Of a DNA stretch of 64,000 nucleotides, positions 20,839 through 31,277 are shown in pieces. The position numbers were made by a program, and so were the translations under genes. The stretch is from Asparagopsis taxiformis (taxonomy: Eukaryota; Rhodophyta; Florideophyceae; Bonnemaisoniales; Bonnemaisoniaceae): positions 246,399 through 310,398 of the forward strand of contig JALQPE010002028.1 in assembly GCA_030407315.1 (NCBI GenBank), given 5' to 3'. Numbering within the stretch: the stretch's first letter is position 1; the number at the start of each line of letters is the position of its first letter. Under the pieces are notes generated by a model, which saw only the letters and a program-made list of their open reading frames with translations, made no database searches and was not told the origin of the DNA.

Positions 20839-21318
20839 TCAATAAGCCTGCTTTGATCCAATGACACAATCAGAGGGTCGCCTTTCAACCAAGCGACCAG
20901 AGGGCAGCAATCTTGTTACACGACCCGTGATAAGTGCTACAGGATACGCTCCATATGTCCACGAATCTACTTGTGCTTCAACGCCATCTTCCCGCCTGTC
21001 AGGCTCCAGCCATACAAAGCCATTCGGTACAATGGCAACTTTTTCAGAAGCTGCAGGGCCGTGTGTGACATAGTCACCAGGTAGTGCCACGAGCCGGCGT
21101 GCATGCGATCCGTTCGCACATGGATCGCTCACGAGCACCACTTCTCCACGCGTTAAATTGTGCGGCTGAGTACTGCGGGAAACAAGTGTGTAGCTGTCTG
21201 CAGGCAGCGAAGGAGCCATTAGTGAATTACGAACTGGATGGATGGTCACAAGCGTCTGAGATACGACTGCGGCGACGGGCAACCAGGTGAGCGCGGAGAT
21301 GGCGCGGCGCAAGGTCAT
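20839..21318 (-). CDS. IMP2-like mitochondrial inner membrane peptidase homologue with altered active site
   Basis: This is a 159-residue protein of the S26 signal-peptidase type, length close to eukaryotic IMP2 (170-177). Residues 1-25 include a membrane-spanning helix (SALTWLPVAAVVSQTL). It is followed by the box-B-like strand VRNSLMAPSLPADSYTLVS, then GEVVLVSDP, the conserved LVALPGDYV segment and YPVALITGRVTRLLPSG. In active enzymes box B reads Ser-Met-x-Pro-Thr and the general base is Lys in Lys-Arg-Val. Here the position before Met34 is Leu33, with a Ser one residue earlier, and the Lys position is Arg74. The protein may be catalytically dead or use a shifted serine. The start at 21318 is the first in-frame ATG; the frame remains open upstream without ATG. 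Confidence 0.7.
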   Translation of the reverse strand: MTLRRAISALTWLPVAAVVSQTLVTIHPVRNSLMAPSLPADSYTLVSRSTQPHNLTRGEVVLVSDPCANGSHARRLVALPGDYVTHGPAASEKVAIVPNGFVWLEPDRREDGVEAQVDSWTYGAYPVALITGRVTRLLPSGRLVERRPSDCVIGSKQAY

Positions 21319-21576
21319 AGTGCGACGCGATCGGGCGCTTGTGATGTTGTCTTTGCTCTGCGGATGAAGAAGAACTGATACTCCACATGGCAGTGCAATT
21401 GAAATACAATTTGTATAATTTTGTGCATCAATTTTCGCGCTGTGCAATTCGCCGACAGGTTATAAATGTTACGGACATACAGGCAACATAGTACTAATCT
21501 ATCACGTCAGCTTCGAAACTAACCCCGTCCCAAACTTACGTTCATTCCAGATCACTCGCCCATTTTCCATTCTGCC

Positions 21577-22625
21577 ATGTCAACCATGGATGACGCAAAT
21601 CTTTCCGATGCGAATGAGGCCGCACGCGACCAACAGCTAGCCGAAGAACTCCTCGTGCTCGAGAAGGAACGCGAGGAAATCCTCAACGGCGCCATCAAAT
21701 CATCCAACGCTCTGCACGCTCTCAAGGAACAGCTTGATAATCGATTATTACTCGCTGCTGATTACCGCGACTACCAGCTTGCTAATCTCTCTGCCGCTTT
21801 CAAAGTCGAGCGCCAACAGGCCTGGAACGAATTTGAGAGAGCTAAGCGCCATCTTCGCCGAGATATTCTCACATTCAGTGTGGAACGTCGTAAGCGAATT
21901 GAAAGTATCCGAGCTGGACGTACGTAATCCACAGCTTCCAAATTTCGTCCAATCATTCGTTCCCTTGCATCATCGCTAACCATCTTGACTATCTCTATCC
22001 CGCTTCGCCCATTCCCCTCATAGCTGCAACTAAGAAGAAGAAGCGCACGCGTGCAACGGTTGATCGCCATATGAAGCAAAGAGCGCTGGGTGCCCATACC
22101 TGTCTCGCCTCGCTTGAAAAGCAAGGTATGGTACGCGTTGCATTGACTCCGGACGAGGTAAATTGTGACCTTGCCATGATCCTTAGCGGAATAGATTCTA
22201 CGCGCACAAATGGCTCTATCCGTCCCACTGTGGAGAGGACGTCGGAGGCAAACGCTAGGACCTCGGAAAAGATTCACTCCTTTCGCGGTATTCTCCACTA
22301 TCATGATATCACGTACGAGAAAGGAGACCGCGTTTCTATCTTTGCCCACGGTAGACAAAATGGTTCCAAGCTCACTCTACGATATAGTGGCGTCATGATG
22401 TCGGTGAGTTCTAAGGAAATTCACATCAGAACTGATGATCGTAAGTTAGCTTGCTGATATGGAGAGCTCTTGAATGATGCAAAATTGTACATGTCTGTTA
22501 CTAACTTGCTTCACTGTTTTGGTTGACTACGAACAGATACAACTCAACGAGTGTCCGTCTCTCATTTACGAATCGGCCGACTTGTTCTGAAACCAGCCGA
22601 CCCAGTAGACACTGCATCAACATAA
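21577..22625 (+). CDS. Sds3/BRMS1-like Sin3-HDAC complex subunit, three exons
   Basis: Exons are 21577-21919, 22024-22440 and 22537-22625; introns of 104 nt (GTACGT to ATAG) and 96 nt (GTAAGT to ACAG) both interrupt codons after base one. The 282-residue product starts with an acidic helix, then a long coiled coil (about 20-115) with AADYRDYQLANLSAAFKVER, a pattern close to the Sds3-like domain, followed by KKKKRTR and a C-terminal beta-rich part. The last exon encodes RVSVSHLRIGRLVLKP, which resembles the SUDS3/BRMS1 ending that follows strands for a chromatin-binding module. Sds3 proteins scaffold histone deacetylase in the Sin3 corepressor. Splice joins are well supported by frame; family assignment is moderate and rests on helix pattern and ending. 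Confidence 0.6.
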
Positions 22626-25103
22626 CTAAGCACAAGACAAAGCGCCGAATACATGGTAGTTGGGTTTGCATCTCATTGGAATATAGTTTGTTGTATCAAG
22701 TTGAGACAATGGGACCCATTTGTACATAAAGCGAAATGCAAGCATCTAGTTTGCAGCAGTCACAGTACTGTCTGGCTCACATTGCTTTATTCCGTTTATG
22801 GCAGCGATAACATCACAGGTATGTTTTTGGCCGCTAATGATTATAACCCTTATTGCCTCGTGGCTCTGCACGACAGAACCTGACCAAATGGCATCCGCCT
22901 CCCTGCCTTTAGTATTGATTAGATCAGTGATGTAGGCCAGGTCAAATTCATCGTGAACAGTTGCTATGAATTTGGAGTGCAGGTGGGTAGGTGCCGTCTG
23001 CACACAGATTTGTAGGGTGATCACGCAAAACAAGGTAGCTGCCCAGTTCATTGGAGCTGACGCAAAATATTGGCTCGGCTTTACGAATGGAAAGGATACG
23101 CGTTTCAATGGGTACCAATAAGAAGCGAGAAGTAGGCTTGCTGCAGTTGGTCAAGCGAGTTGGGGATGTTTCTATGAGGTGCCGTTCGTGGGTCCGCATG
23201 CGATCGCGGGACGTGATAAGATACAGCTGATAAGTTATCAAACATATATTATTTCTTCTTACACACATGTTGCATACGCGCATGAGTCGAGGACGACGTA
23301 CAGTAAGGAGCAAGGGTACAGGAGGAGCAGCTGGGAGCGGGGAGGTTACAAATCTAAAGCTGTGCCATTATCACGATATATTGCTTGTTGGCTGGCAATC
23401 GTATTCCAACTGTTGCTTGAAGCTGCAGACAGTGGAAAGTGTGGATTTGGGTATCTGTTTCAAAAAGGGCATTGTATAGTTTGTTGGATAGTCTATTCGT
23501 TGCTTGCATGGCAATGTGCAGATGTGCTGCATGGCTAGGTTTTCCAAAAGCGAGCGGGTGGATGGGTGGGTGAACGGGCGCTCAGTGAGAGCGGATTATT
23601 GAGCAATATTTGAAGCTGCAGTGGGAAACAACAATGCGATTCTATTTGGCGAGATATTATGAGATTAGGGAAAGAATAGCATGTACAGTGAATGTAAGAC
23701 GCTGTAATGTCGAGCAAGTCCAAGGATCGTGTTGTGGCGGCGAAGAAAATAAAGACACGCGGAGTAGCATGTTGTCATTTAGTGAATGAGCTCTATTATT
23801 TGGGGTGAGCGAAAAGAATTGACGTGATAGAATGATTATGTTTCTCAACTGTGATGCCGACAAGCTCCGTGATTGCTGGGAGGTGATCGATCGGGTGAAG
23901 ATGGTTTGTGAGCGGGAAGAGCGGGCAGTGGGAAGGAGGTGACGAGAATGTGGTCGAAGCGGATGGACAAATAGGGGCGGGAGGAGATTGGAGGCGCGTG
24001 GCGGGCAGGCGCGCATCGATATTGGCAATTTCTCATATTGGTTGCGAAAGGGGCCGATGTGAGTGGCACACACGACAGGGGCAGAGATTTGCGAGTTGAC
24101 AATAGATATATCTCGAGCGTGACAGAGGTGAAGAAAATATCAAAAATGTCACGTCGGGCACTGCCGTTGGGATTGATGACATGTATTGGACACTTGAAGT
24201 GGGTTCTCACATTGCTAATTTAATTTAGTATTATTTGGCGAGACCAGGCAGAGCAGAACAGGGATGTCTCCAAATCGCTCGTTGTTGGAAGTTGGGAGAA
24301 GCAGCGGTACATTGTGCGCAAATGTTGCGACACGATTAAGAACTTTTCTGAGGAGATCAAAACCATCAATGGCTCCATTCATGCAATCCATGACGGCGGG
24401 CATGAACCGGCGCGACGCAACCGTTGTCATTGCAAATATTGGATGCAAATAGCAGCCACAAGTTTGCGAACTGGTCGTCTAGAATAGCCAACTGTAGTGC
24501 GCAGCAGACTCTAACGGCAGAGCACCTTTCGACTCAATTGCTCACCAGCTGCCGCCATTTGAAAACACTCTCATGTCGCTTTCGAAAGGCCACAACTTTG
24601 TGCGCAGCGCGTGACGCAGCGCCGTGTGCTGTGCACCAGTGTCGAAAGGTGAAAACGCCACCACCACCAATTATGGTCGTCGATCCGTACGCTTGGCTTG
24701 TCGCCATTGGTCGCCGTGCAAAATCTCTCAAACAATCTCCTTCCTTTGAGAAACCAGACGTGGCCCTATTATTTGCAGCTTTTCATTGCAAATGCAGCGT
24801 ATGATCGGTGCATGTCACACTGCTCGCATTGCCAGCTTGTTCTTGTCACGTGATTAGACAATTGCAGCACCGCATCTTACCGTATTCTGCGAATACACGC
24901 GATTCTCCAGCCCATTTCACACAATATTATCATTATTTTTTGCACCCTCCTTGCGCGCATGCGCAGCGTTCTGCTCACTACTTGACTCTCACCACTGCAC
25001 AAATTCCTCGCCATCCTCTTTCGCTTTTTCTCTCCTGCCCTTCGCAACCAACAACACTTTCACCACCACTCCGTAACAACACACACAACAAAACCCTATC
25101 GAC
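22626..25103. other. Gene-poor region of 2.5 kb
   Basis: No open frame here has a recognisable domain or good start context. Purine-rich GGGAGGAG-type stretches occur around 23900-24010 and a pyrimidine-rich leader precedes the bZIP gene (24900-25100). The open frame at about 24424-24804 is Cys/Ser/Arg-rich without similarity. Non-coding RNAs could be hidden here; I cannot show one. Confidence 0.45.
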
Positions 25104-25823
25104 ATGGAAGATGCAGGCTTCGCAGAACTCGAACAAGCTGCCGTCGCTGGCGCAGAGGGCACCGCATGGACCATTCCCGAGTTTGGCGGCCTTCCCCTCA
25201 CAGACACTTGCTACACAACCTTTTCCACAACCTCCCCTTTCGCACCCTTCCCCAACGACACTTCAAACCTCAACACTCCAGTCAAAGAAGAGGCCGTCTT
25301 CTTCGACCTCCAGCCCACGCCCTCCTCCCCGCCACTCCAGCCCTCCCTCTGCTCTGTAGAGTCGGAGGAAGCTTACGCACACGTTCGTCCCACTATCAAG
25401 CCTTTGCCTTCCCAAAAAGCTCTCCCAATTTCTAACAGGTCAGCAAAGTCCACTGCAAACCCGCTCATCACCAAGTCCAGGAAGCTGCCCACTTCATTAC
25501 CCCTCTCTGCACCAGACCTCTCCGCAGAGCTGTTTGATCTCAAGGGAACCACTGCCGCGCGCTCCCGCAAAATGACCGAAGCAGAGAGAAGAGTCATGCT
25601 GCTCAAAAGAAGACTTCGCAACAGGGCATCAGCCGCCCGCTCGCGAGAGAAGCGTAGTAAGACTCTCACTGATCTCACTTCTGAAGTGGAAAACCTCATG
25701 AGCAAGGCCAAAATCCTTGCGGAGCAGGCAAAACATGCAGCAGATGAAGCCCGCAAGCTCAAGGCCAAAAATGTAATGTTGCTCAAGGAGAATGAGCTGC
25801 TCAAGTCCAGCTTGAAGATATAA
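25104..25823 (+). CDS. bZIP transcription factor
   Basis: This is a 239-residue intronless protein. The basic region at about 165-185 has the Asn-x7-Arg signature (Asn173, Arg181; NRASAARSR) flanked by KRRLRNRA and SREKRSK. A heptad region (TLTDLTSEVENL, ILAEQA, LKAKNVMLLKENELLKS) gives the dimerising zipper, although some heptads have Ala or Met in place of Leu. The N-terminal 150 residues are Pro/Ser/Thr-rich with acidic patches typical of an activation domain. The ATG at 25104 follows a C/A-rich leader. DNA target and partner are not deducible. A one-domain bZIP of this simple architecture fits the small bZIP families of red algae, which is an inference. Confidence 0.9.
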   Translation: MEDAGFAELEQAAVAGAEGTAWTIPEFGGLPLTDTCYTTFSTTSPFAPFPNDTSNLNTPVKEEAVFFDLQPTPSSPPLQPSLCSVESEEAYAHVRPTIKPLPSQKALPISNRSAKSTANPLITKSRKLPTSLPLSAPDLSAELFDLKGTTAARSRKMTEAERRVMLLKRRLRNRASAARSREKRSKTLTDLTSEVENLMSKAKILAEQAKHAADEARKLKAKNVMLLKENELLKSSLKI

Positions 25824-26480
25824 GCTGTCCAAGCAGTGGCCTCCGTCGACCACTCCCTAATTTGTACAACCATTTATCAAGGGGAATCGGATCGCTTTTG
25901 CTCGGGTGCTGTGTACATTACCAAGTCCTCATGTGCCCTGCGCGGAGCTATGGAATGAAATGAAACAAATCTAGATTGCCATCGGCTCACGATAGTCCAA
26001 CCCACATGAGTTGGACGTTGACGGCTGTATTCCATTTTCCCGTCTTGCTTCTTATTCACTTTTATCAATGTATTTCCTTACTTGCAACTCTCGGATCCTC
26101 TCTTTTTCAAGGCTAATGCCGACTGGACTACTATGTTCTTTTCTGTATCATTATTGTTTTTTGAGCCCTGACTGTCGGTCTGCGCACCGGAACAGGCGTT
26201 CTTGGTTATTGTAGCTTCATACCTGTACATTACAATACATAAAACCTCGTCGGGTATTGCTTGTTACGAATGTGAAGCAGAGTTTAACCGTAAATTTAGC
26301 TGCGAGTTTGCTCAAGGAGAGAAATTTGTCCGAGCAGTTTATTGGTATCAGAAGCCAGTGTGTGGTTACGTCCTACGAGGATAAAAGTTTTACATCTCGG
26401 TGTTGTACATACTGGTAGGTACAAAATGCAAAAAGAGAACACTAATACCAGTGTAAAATAGGCGAGCAACTAGGGTATAC
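25824..26480. other. Intergenic region between the bZIP and LMW-PTP-like genes
   Basis: This 657-base region lies between two convergent genes and contains A/T-rich 3' flanks. I see no further coding or RNA feature. Confidence 0.5.
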
Positions 26481-27307
26481 TTACAGGCCTGCAGCCATAA
26501 GAGATCGGATTATTCTCTCGCAGTTCGATTGGATAATTTCCATAGTCACTTGCCATTCAGGCGCTTGACGGAACGTCGGAACATCAAGAGGGGTTCCTGG
26601 AGACGAAACGGCTTCGTTGGCATCGCATGCGTCGAAATCACACAGTAATCTGGTCTTTCTCTCCCAATCACACAAGTCTCCCCCCGACGAGCGTGCGTAA
26701 ATTTCTGCCATCGACATGACCCTCTCCTTCACATTACGATCAACTGCGACCACAAAATCATAGTATTCAACTATGGGGACAAGGGCAACATGGAGGTATT
26801 TCAGTCAGAACCAGGCCGCGCCACTGCGAATGCAAGCTATTGGGTAACTCACGAAATGCACTTACGATCTCCAATTTCAAATGCAGCACATGGCCTCTCA
26901 TCTGACAAGTTTATATCTCTCTGTTTAGCGGCGGCAACAATTCTCCACGGCAACAAATCACCGGGCTGGTTGTCTATCCCTGCACTGAGGATGAGCAAGC
27001 GACGCGAGACGGAATACTTTTCCGCAAGCTTGCACAACTGCTTTTCTGCGTATGCTGCGCGCTGACAAGTATTGCTGAGGAATAGCACGCTGATGAAACG
27101 GCGGGAGAGGTCTATAGAAGATGAAATGGTGCGTCGGTCGCGCCACGAACGCACGAGAGAGGCGGCGGAATTGGGGACGGGATTTCGTTCAGCGCATGCT
27201 GTGGGTGTAACCGGGCGGCGCAGCGCAACACGTGGAAGTTGCGGACGAGTGAGCAAAACGCTTGCCGAAGAGGCAGTGAAGCAAATAGACTCAGGATTCA
27301 TGCGCAT
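26481..27307 (-). CDS. LMW-PTP-like protein lacking the catalytic cysteine, two exons
   Basis: Exon 1 is 27307-26866 and exon 2 is 26770-26481, with a 95-nt intron (GTAAGT to ATAG). The splice gives 243 residues. The first 65 residues are Arg/Ser/Pro-rich and could be an organelle transit peptide. Then comes a low-molecular-weight phosphatase fold: SVLFLSNTCQRAAYAE replaces the usual V-C-x4-C-R-S P-loop, so the C-x5-R cysteine position is Leu77, with Arg83 kept. SAGIDNQPGD, DFVVAVDRNV and a C-terminal IIQSNCERIIRSLM match later family blocks. A related plant family also has a changed P-loop. Catalysis by the classical cysteine mechanism is therefore unlikely. The stop at 26481 reads CTGTAAGTATAC and doubles as a strong splice donor, so a further 3' exon is conceivable. 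Confidence 0.65.
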
Positions 27308-27671
27308 CACGGCAGCTGTGAGGGAAGTGTGTGTGTGAACATGACATGGCGAGGGGACGAGCTCAGCGGTACGATTACTTCAGTGATTCACATCGTTGAC
27401 CAACCAAATTGTGGTGAAACAAGGGAATAGCGGCCTGTTGCCTTTTTCAAGCAGTATATCTCCACCCGAAAAATCATAGCAAATTTATTAATTGAGTGGA
27501 TAATATGCGAATCTCCGCTCCTCCCGGGCTGCCCCTGCCCTGCTGTTTCTTGGTCCTATAGGACGAATATATTCGTCCGTGGAAATGAGTTTCTTCTGCT
27601 CCACCGTTTCCGATATCTTTCCGTGTAGTTCCATTCTTCCTTTCAATTTGTGACACTATCGCGTCTAGATC
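27308..27671. promoter_or_regulatory. Divergent promoter region of the LMW-PTP-like gene and IspH
   Basis: This region of 364 bases separates two divergent starts of putative plastid proteins. It contains AAATTTATTAATTG at about 27481-27494 as the only A/T-rich stretch. I see no defined operator. Confidence 0.4.
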
Positions 27672-29006
27672 ATGTCGCACCCCACTTTCGTCACCCCTTT
27701 CACGGGAATCCCCCTACTTCCCCTTCAAACCGCGTCAACAAATCAACGATCACCGTCTAACGGCGTGCACATGACCATATCCAAGCGTGAAGCCCGTAGA
27801 TCAATTCTCCGCTCCGACTCATTCAACACATCCGGATTTAAGGAAACCCGCGATGCCGCCGAAGGTATGATGACAAAGGAGTTCACTTCGGACCTCATTC
27901 AAGAGCTTTTGGCCAATGCCAACACCATTGTCCGAGAAAACTTGACAATTAAATTAGCCAAAGCCTACGGCTTTTGTTGGGGCGTTGAGCGTGCCGTTGC
28001 CATGGCGTACGAGACAAGAAAACAATACCCGACCGATCGTATTTGGCTTACCAACGAGATTATTCACAACCCCATTGTTAATAAACGCCTCAGTGAGATG
28101 GGTGTGTTCTTCGTTCCCCAGGAAGGTCTCAAGAAAGATCTTTCCGGTATACAGCATGGAGATGTAGTCGTTCTCCCTGCATTTGGTGCCACGCTGGAGG
28201 AGATGCAATACCTCCACAATCTTGGATGTCGCATTGTGGATACAACTTGTCCATGGGTATCCAAAGTGTGGATCGCCCTCGATCGCCACAGGAAGGCAAA
28301 ATGTACTTCTATTATCCACGGAAAGTGGAAGCATGAAGAAACAGTTGCTACATCTTCCTTTGCCGAGAATTACCTCGTTGTGCTCAATATGGACGAGGCT
28401 GAGTACGTCTCAAACTTCATTCTAAACGGTGGTGACCGCGAAGAATTTTTGGCCAAATTCAAGAATGCCATCAGCGAGGGCTTCGACCCCAATGTGCACC
28501 TCGATGCCGTTGGTATCGCAAACCAGACAACCATGCTCAAGTCTGAAACAACTGCGATCGGTAAACTTTTCGAATCCACCATGATGCAGAAATTCGGACC
28601 GACAGAGCTCAACAAACACTTTGTAGCGTATGATACCATATGTAACGCAACACAAGAACGACAAGACGCGATGTTTGAACTGTTGAGAGATGATTCATCC
28701 CTCGATATCATGCTCGTTGTCGGCGGCTTCAATTCTTCAAATACCAGTCATCTGCAGGAAATCGCTGAAGAAAAAGGCGTAGTTTCATACTGGGTTGATC
28801 GCCCAGATTGTATTGGGCCCGGCAATAGGATTCTGTATCAGCGAAGTGATGGTTCTGAGCAAGTCTTGGAAAACTGGCTCCCTAAAGGCAAGGTAACGAT
28901 GGGTGTCACGTCGGGTGCCTCAACACCCGATAAGGTTGTAGAAGATGTTCTGGAACGAGTTTTTATGATATCCAAGCTCGAAGGGGCGAAGGTTGTGGCT
29001 AGTTGA
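27672..29006 (+). CDS. ispH: 4-hydroxy-3-methylbut-2-enyl diphosphate reductase (plastid MEP pathway)
   Basis: This is a 444-residue intronless protein. The last step of the MEP pathway converts HMBPP to IPP and DMAPP, feeding plastid isoprenoids. The three Fe-S cluster cysteines are present: Cys102 in GFCWGVERAV, Cys193 in DTTCPWV and Cys324 in DTICNATQ. NEIIHNP, GDVVVLPAFGA and VGGFNSSNTSHL are family blocks, and the latter two match the cyanobacterial and plant type rather than the short enterobacterial enzyme. The first 60 residues are Ser/Thr/Arg-rich and serve as a transit peptide, with a plant-type N-terminal extension before the core. The start at 27672 is the first ATG. With ChlP in this window, it links MEP products to chlorophyll side-chain synthesis, though the two genes are 20 kb apart. 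Confidence 0.96.
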   Translation: MSHPTFVTPFTGIPLLPLQTASTNQRSPSNGVHMTISKREARRSILRSDSFNTSGFKETRDAAEGMMTKEFTSDLIQELLANANTIVRENLTIKLAKAYGFCWGVERAVAMAYETRKQYPTDRIWLTNEIIHNPIVNKRLSEMGVFFVPQEGLKKDLSGIQHGDVVVLPAFGATLEEMQYLHNLGCRIVDTTCPWVSKVWIALDRHRKAKCTSIIHGKWKHEETVATSSFAENYLVVLNMDEAEYVSNFILNGGDREEFLAKFKNAISEGFDPNVHLDAVGIANQTTMLKSETTAIGKLFESTMMQKFGPTELNKHFVAYDTICNATQERQDAMFELLRDDSSLDIMLVVGGFNSSNTSHLQEIAEEKGVVSYWVDRPDCIGPGNRILYQRSDGSEQVLENWLPKGKVTMGVTSGASTPDKVVEDVLERVFMISKLEGAKVVAS

Positions 29007-29398
29007 ACGCTCTTGACTGTATTAGGTATAAACGTGTATATGTTTGGCACCATGGCAAGTCTACCTTCGTGGATAGAACTTGTGCCAAATTTGTTACTAT
29101 TGTTGTAAGGATACGAGCAATGTATTAGGTAGACGCGCCAACTATTGAGAGATGCGTCAAGTTCCCCTACATTCCCACACCATAGACTTTCACAAGCTTG
29201 ATCGAACCAATCGTTTCTACTGCAATTGACTTGTGTGAAATCGACTCGATTGAGAAATTGCTAACGGGCTCAAAATGTTTTGAATTTCTATGGTTCAAGC
29301 GCGCTCGTCCGTGACGCATCCGCCACGAAGGAATTTTGTCCCACATCGGCAACTCGTTCTGACAAGTTGGCATTTGGAATCTGCTGCGAGCTCTCAAA
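29007..29398. other. Intergenic region upstream of SRP9
   Basis: This 392-base stretch contains the 3' end of ispH and the presumed SRP9 promoter. I see no other feature. Confidence 0.45.
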
Positions 29399-29853
29399 AT
29401 GACCTACATCGCACAATGGGATGAGTTTTCCGTCGCTTCTGAAAGGTTATTCCTCTCGGCTCCGTTGAAGGTAAGAATGGCTTTGTGCAAGCCGTGATAC
29501 CTCGACCGTACCAAATCAAAAACCAATCTGACTCAATTCCTCTATGACAGACGCGGTTTAGCTTCAAGTACCGTTCCTCGGACGGTGCCTTTGTCCTAAA
29601 AGTGACGGATGATAAGACAGTAAGTTGACCAAACAGGATTTTGCAAACGCTATCGATCTATATCCAATACCGTTGTTGTCGAACAAAGTGGTTCTAACTG
29701 CATCAGTTCTACAAATTCTACTTTGATTTGGTGGCAAAGTGTCTCAAGTACAAAAGTAATCAGAAGAGTGATATCCGTAAAATGGAATCTCTCAATATGC
29801 GATTGCTAGACCTCATGACGTCTCCAGAGTCTGCAGTTGATGCAAAAGAGTAG
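29399..29853 (+). CDS. SRP9: SRP9, 9-kDa signal recognition particle protein, three small exons
   Basis: Exons 29399-29470, 29551-29619 and 29740-29853 give 84 residues; introns are 80 nt (GTAAGA to ACAG) and 120 nt (GTAAGT to AAAG), both in phase 0. The product reads MTYIAQWDEFSVASERLF, then TRFSFKYRSSDGAFVLKV-TDD, then CLKYKSNQKSDIRKMES. This aligns throughout with the animal SRP9 pattern (W-EEF, KYRHSDG, KVTDD, CL-YK, KKIEK, LM-LM). A second possible acceptor at 29707 would insert 11 residues and break that alignment, so 29740 is preferred. SRP9 pairs with SRP14 on the Alu domain of SRP RNA and causes elongation arrest. No single frame here is long, so this gene is easy to miss. Its stop is 37 bases from the convergent hydrolase. 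Confidence 0.88.
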
Positions 29854-29890
29854 GTCGCGCAAGCAAAATAAAATTGGCCAGTACGGGGGT

Positions 29891-31006
29891 CTACCCCAAG
29901 GGAACATTTGCCCTGTCCATATGTTTTTGCACAAATTCTCCGATAAGCTTGTTACATTCTTCCGGTTTTTCGTCGTGAGCGCAGTGACCCACACCAGGCA
30001 ACCCAACAAATTTCTCTACGATTGAATAGTGGCGCATAGCCTGTCCCAGTTCGAACGGTTCGAATTGATCATCTTCTCCCCAGATGATCATCGAAGGCTG
30101 TTCAAGAACTGGAAGAAAGTCTTCGGGAATGGGGCCGTCATCGTACATGATAAATGCGAGAAACACCTCCAGAGCACCTTCTGTGTATGCAGGCTTCCCA
30201 AGAATGTCTAAAAGCTGATCATCAACGGCTTCACCAATTTGGTAAGCACTTAACAGAACTCTTCGAAGCTGTTCAGGTTTTGCGAGTGAGTCGAGGAAAA
30301 ATGCCCCCAATGGACGATAACTAAGTAATTTCATGAGTAACGGAGCGGTGATATCTTGGAACCAACTACGTTTTCGAACATTGAGCTGGCGAAGGGAAGG
30401 CGAAATAAATACTTGTGCGGCACATACAGATGGTTGTTGCACGGCTGCTTGCATGGTTACCATAGCGCCGATGGAGTTGGCGACAAAAAATACTGGTCGT
30501 TTGGTATGCGGTTGGACGATATCGTCAATGAATTGTTGTAATTGCGTGGTCCAGTAGTCAAAGTTGTAAACAACTGGGTCACCATCTGCGTCAATTGTGC
30601 CTGGTGATGGTTTATCGCCCATACCAAAGCCTAAGAGGTCCATTGCATACACACGGAGGCCAGTCTCGGCGAGTTGACTTATATTTCGGCGCCAATGCTG
30701 ACAGTTTGCTCCAAAGCCATGTACTAGAATCATAGCTGGTTTGGTTTGCGAATCATCATTTTCTCCAGCCACCGCATACTGAACTATGAAGGACTTGAAT
30801 TTCCATTCTCGTATTTGGTAGGGCGTAATTGTTCCGGGCGGTACCTCCGCGACGGGGTTTACGCTGGCTATTGGTTTGCTCCGGATTGCGCGCAGTTTTG
30901 GAGGTTGTCTTGTTCGCAATTGTGTGCGATTAGGATTGAAATTGGTGTGAGCACATTGAGAAGTAGTGAAGGGATGGAATGAATGAGTGATACAAAATGC
31001 TGCCAT
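29891..31006 (-). CDS. Plastid alpha/beta hydrolase, pheophytinase-like
   Basis: This is a 371-residue intronless protein with a basic, Ser/Thr/Arg-rich N-terminus of about 50 residues (transit peptide). The alpha/beta hydrolase core has the oxyanion turn VHGFGANCQHW, the nucleophile elbow VANSIGA with Ser178, the acid in WGEDDQFEP (about Asp312) and His341 in GVGHCAHDE. The last two blocks closely match pheophytinase and its plant and algal relatives, in which the core Ser-Asp-His triad cleaves chlorophyll-type esters. The substrate cannot be assigned: many paralogues exist in algae. ATG 31006 is the first in frame. The gene is divergent with USP39 and convergent with SRP9. Confidence 0.8.
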   Translation of the reverse strand: MAAFCITHSFHPFTTSQCAHTNFNPNRTQLRTRQPPKLRAIRSKPIASVNPVAEVPPGTITPYQIREWKFKSFIVQYAVAGENDDSQTKPAMILVHGFGANCQHWRRNISQLAETGLRVYAMDLLGFGMGDKPSPGTIDADGDPVVYNFDYWTTQLQQFIDDIVQPHTKRPVFFVANSIGAMVTMQAAVQQPSVCAAQVFISPSLRQLNVRKRSWFQDITAPLLMKLLSYRPLGAFFLDSLAKPEQLRRVLLSAYQIGEAVDDQLLDILGKPAYTEGALEVFLAFIMYDDGPIPEDFLPVLEQPSMIIWGEDDQFEPFELGQAMRHYSIVEKFVGLPGVGHCAHDEKPEECNKLIGEFVQKHMDRANVPLG

Positions 31007-31277
31007 GATTGAAACTGAGCTTTGGAATGGCTGCGGTAATCGATTGGAGCAGTTGCAGACAGAACAATTAGCACTTTACCAGTCAGTGATCTGCAGTGAA
31101 AGTATTACGAGCTCAGCTGAAGACGAAGCTTATGGTTGGGCTTCCGTGGATTGCCCCACACAAATTCTGTAACAGAATATGAGACTCCACGTGGCAAATT
31201 CAAATCAACTGAATCTGTTGTTTGAACACATACCGCTCACGCGCTGATCACATTCTTCGGTGTACTCCGTTCCCGTA

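Noticed and set aside
22746..23313. Two overlapping minus-strand open frames in the gene-poor region
   Set aside because: Overlapping frames without domains, and the composition matches the surrounding DNA.
24424..24804. 126-codon open frame in the gene-poor region
   Set aside because: Low-complexity Cys/Arg/Ser composition and no domain; the opposite strand is also open.
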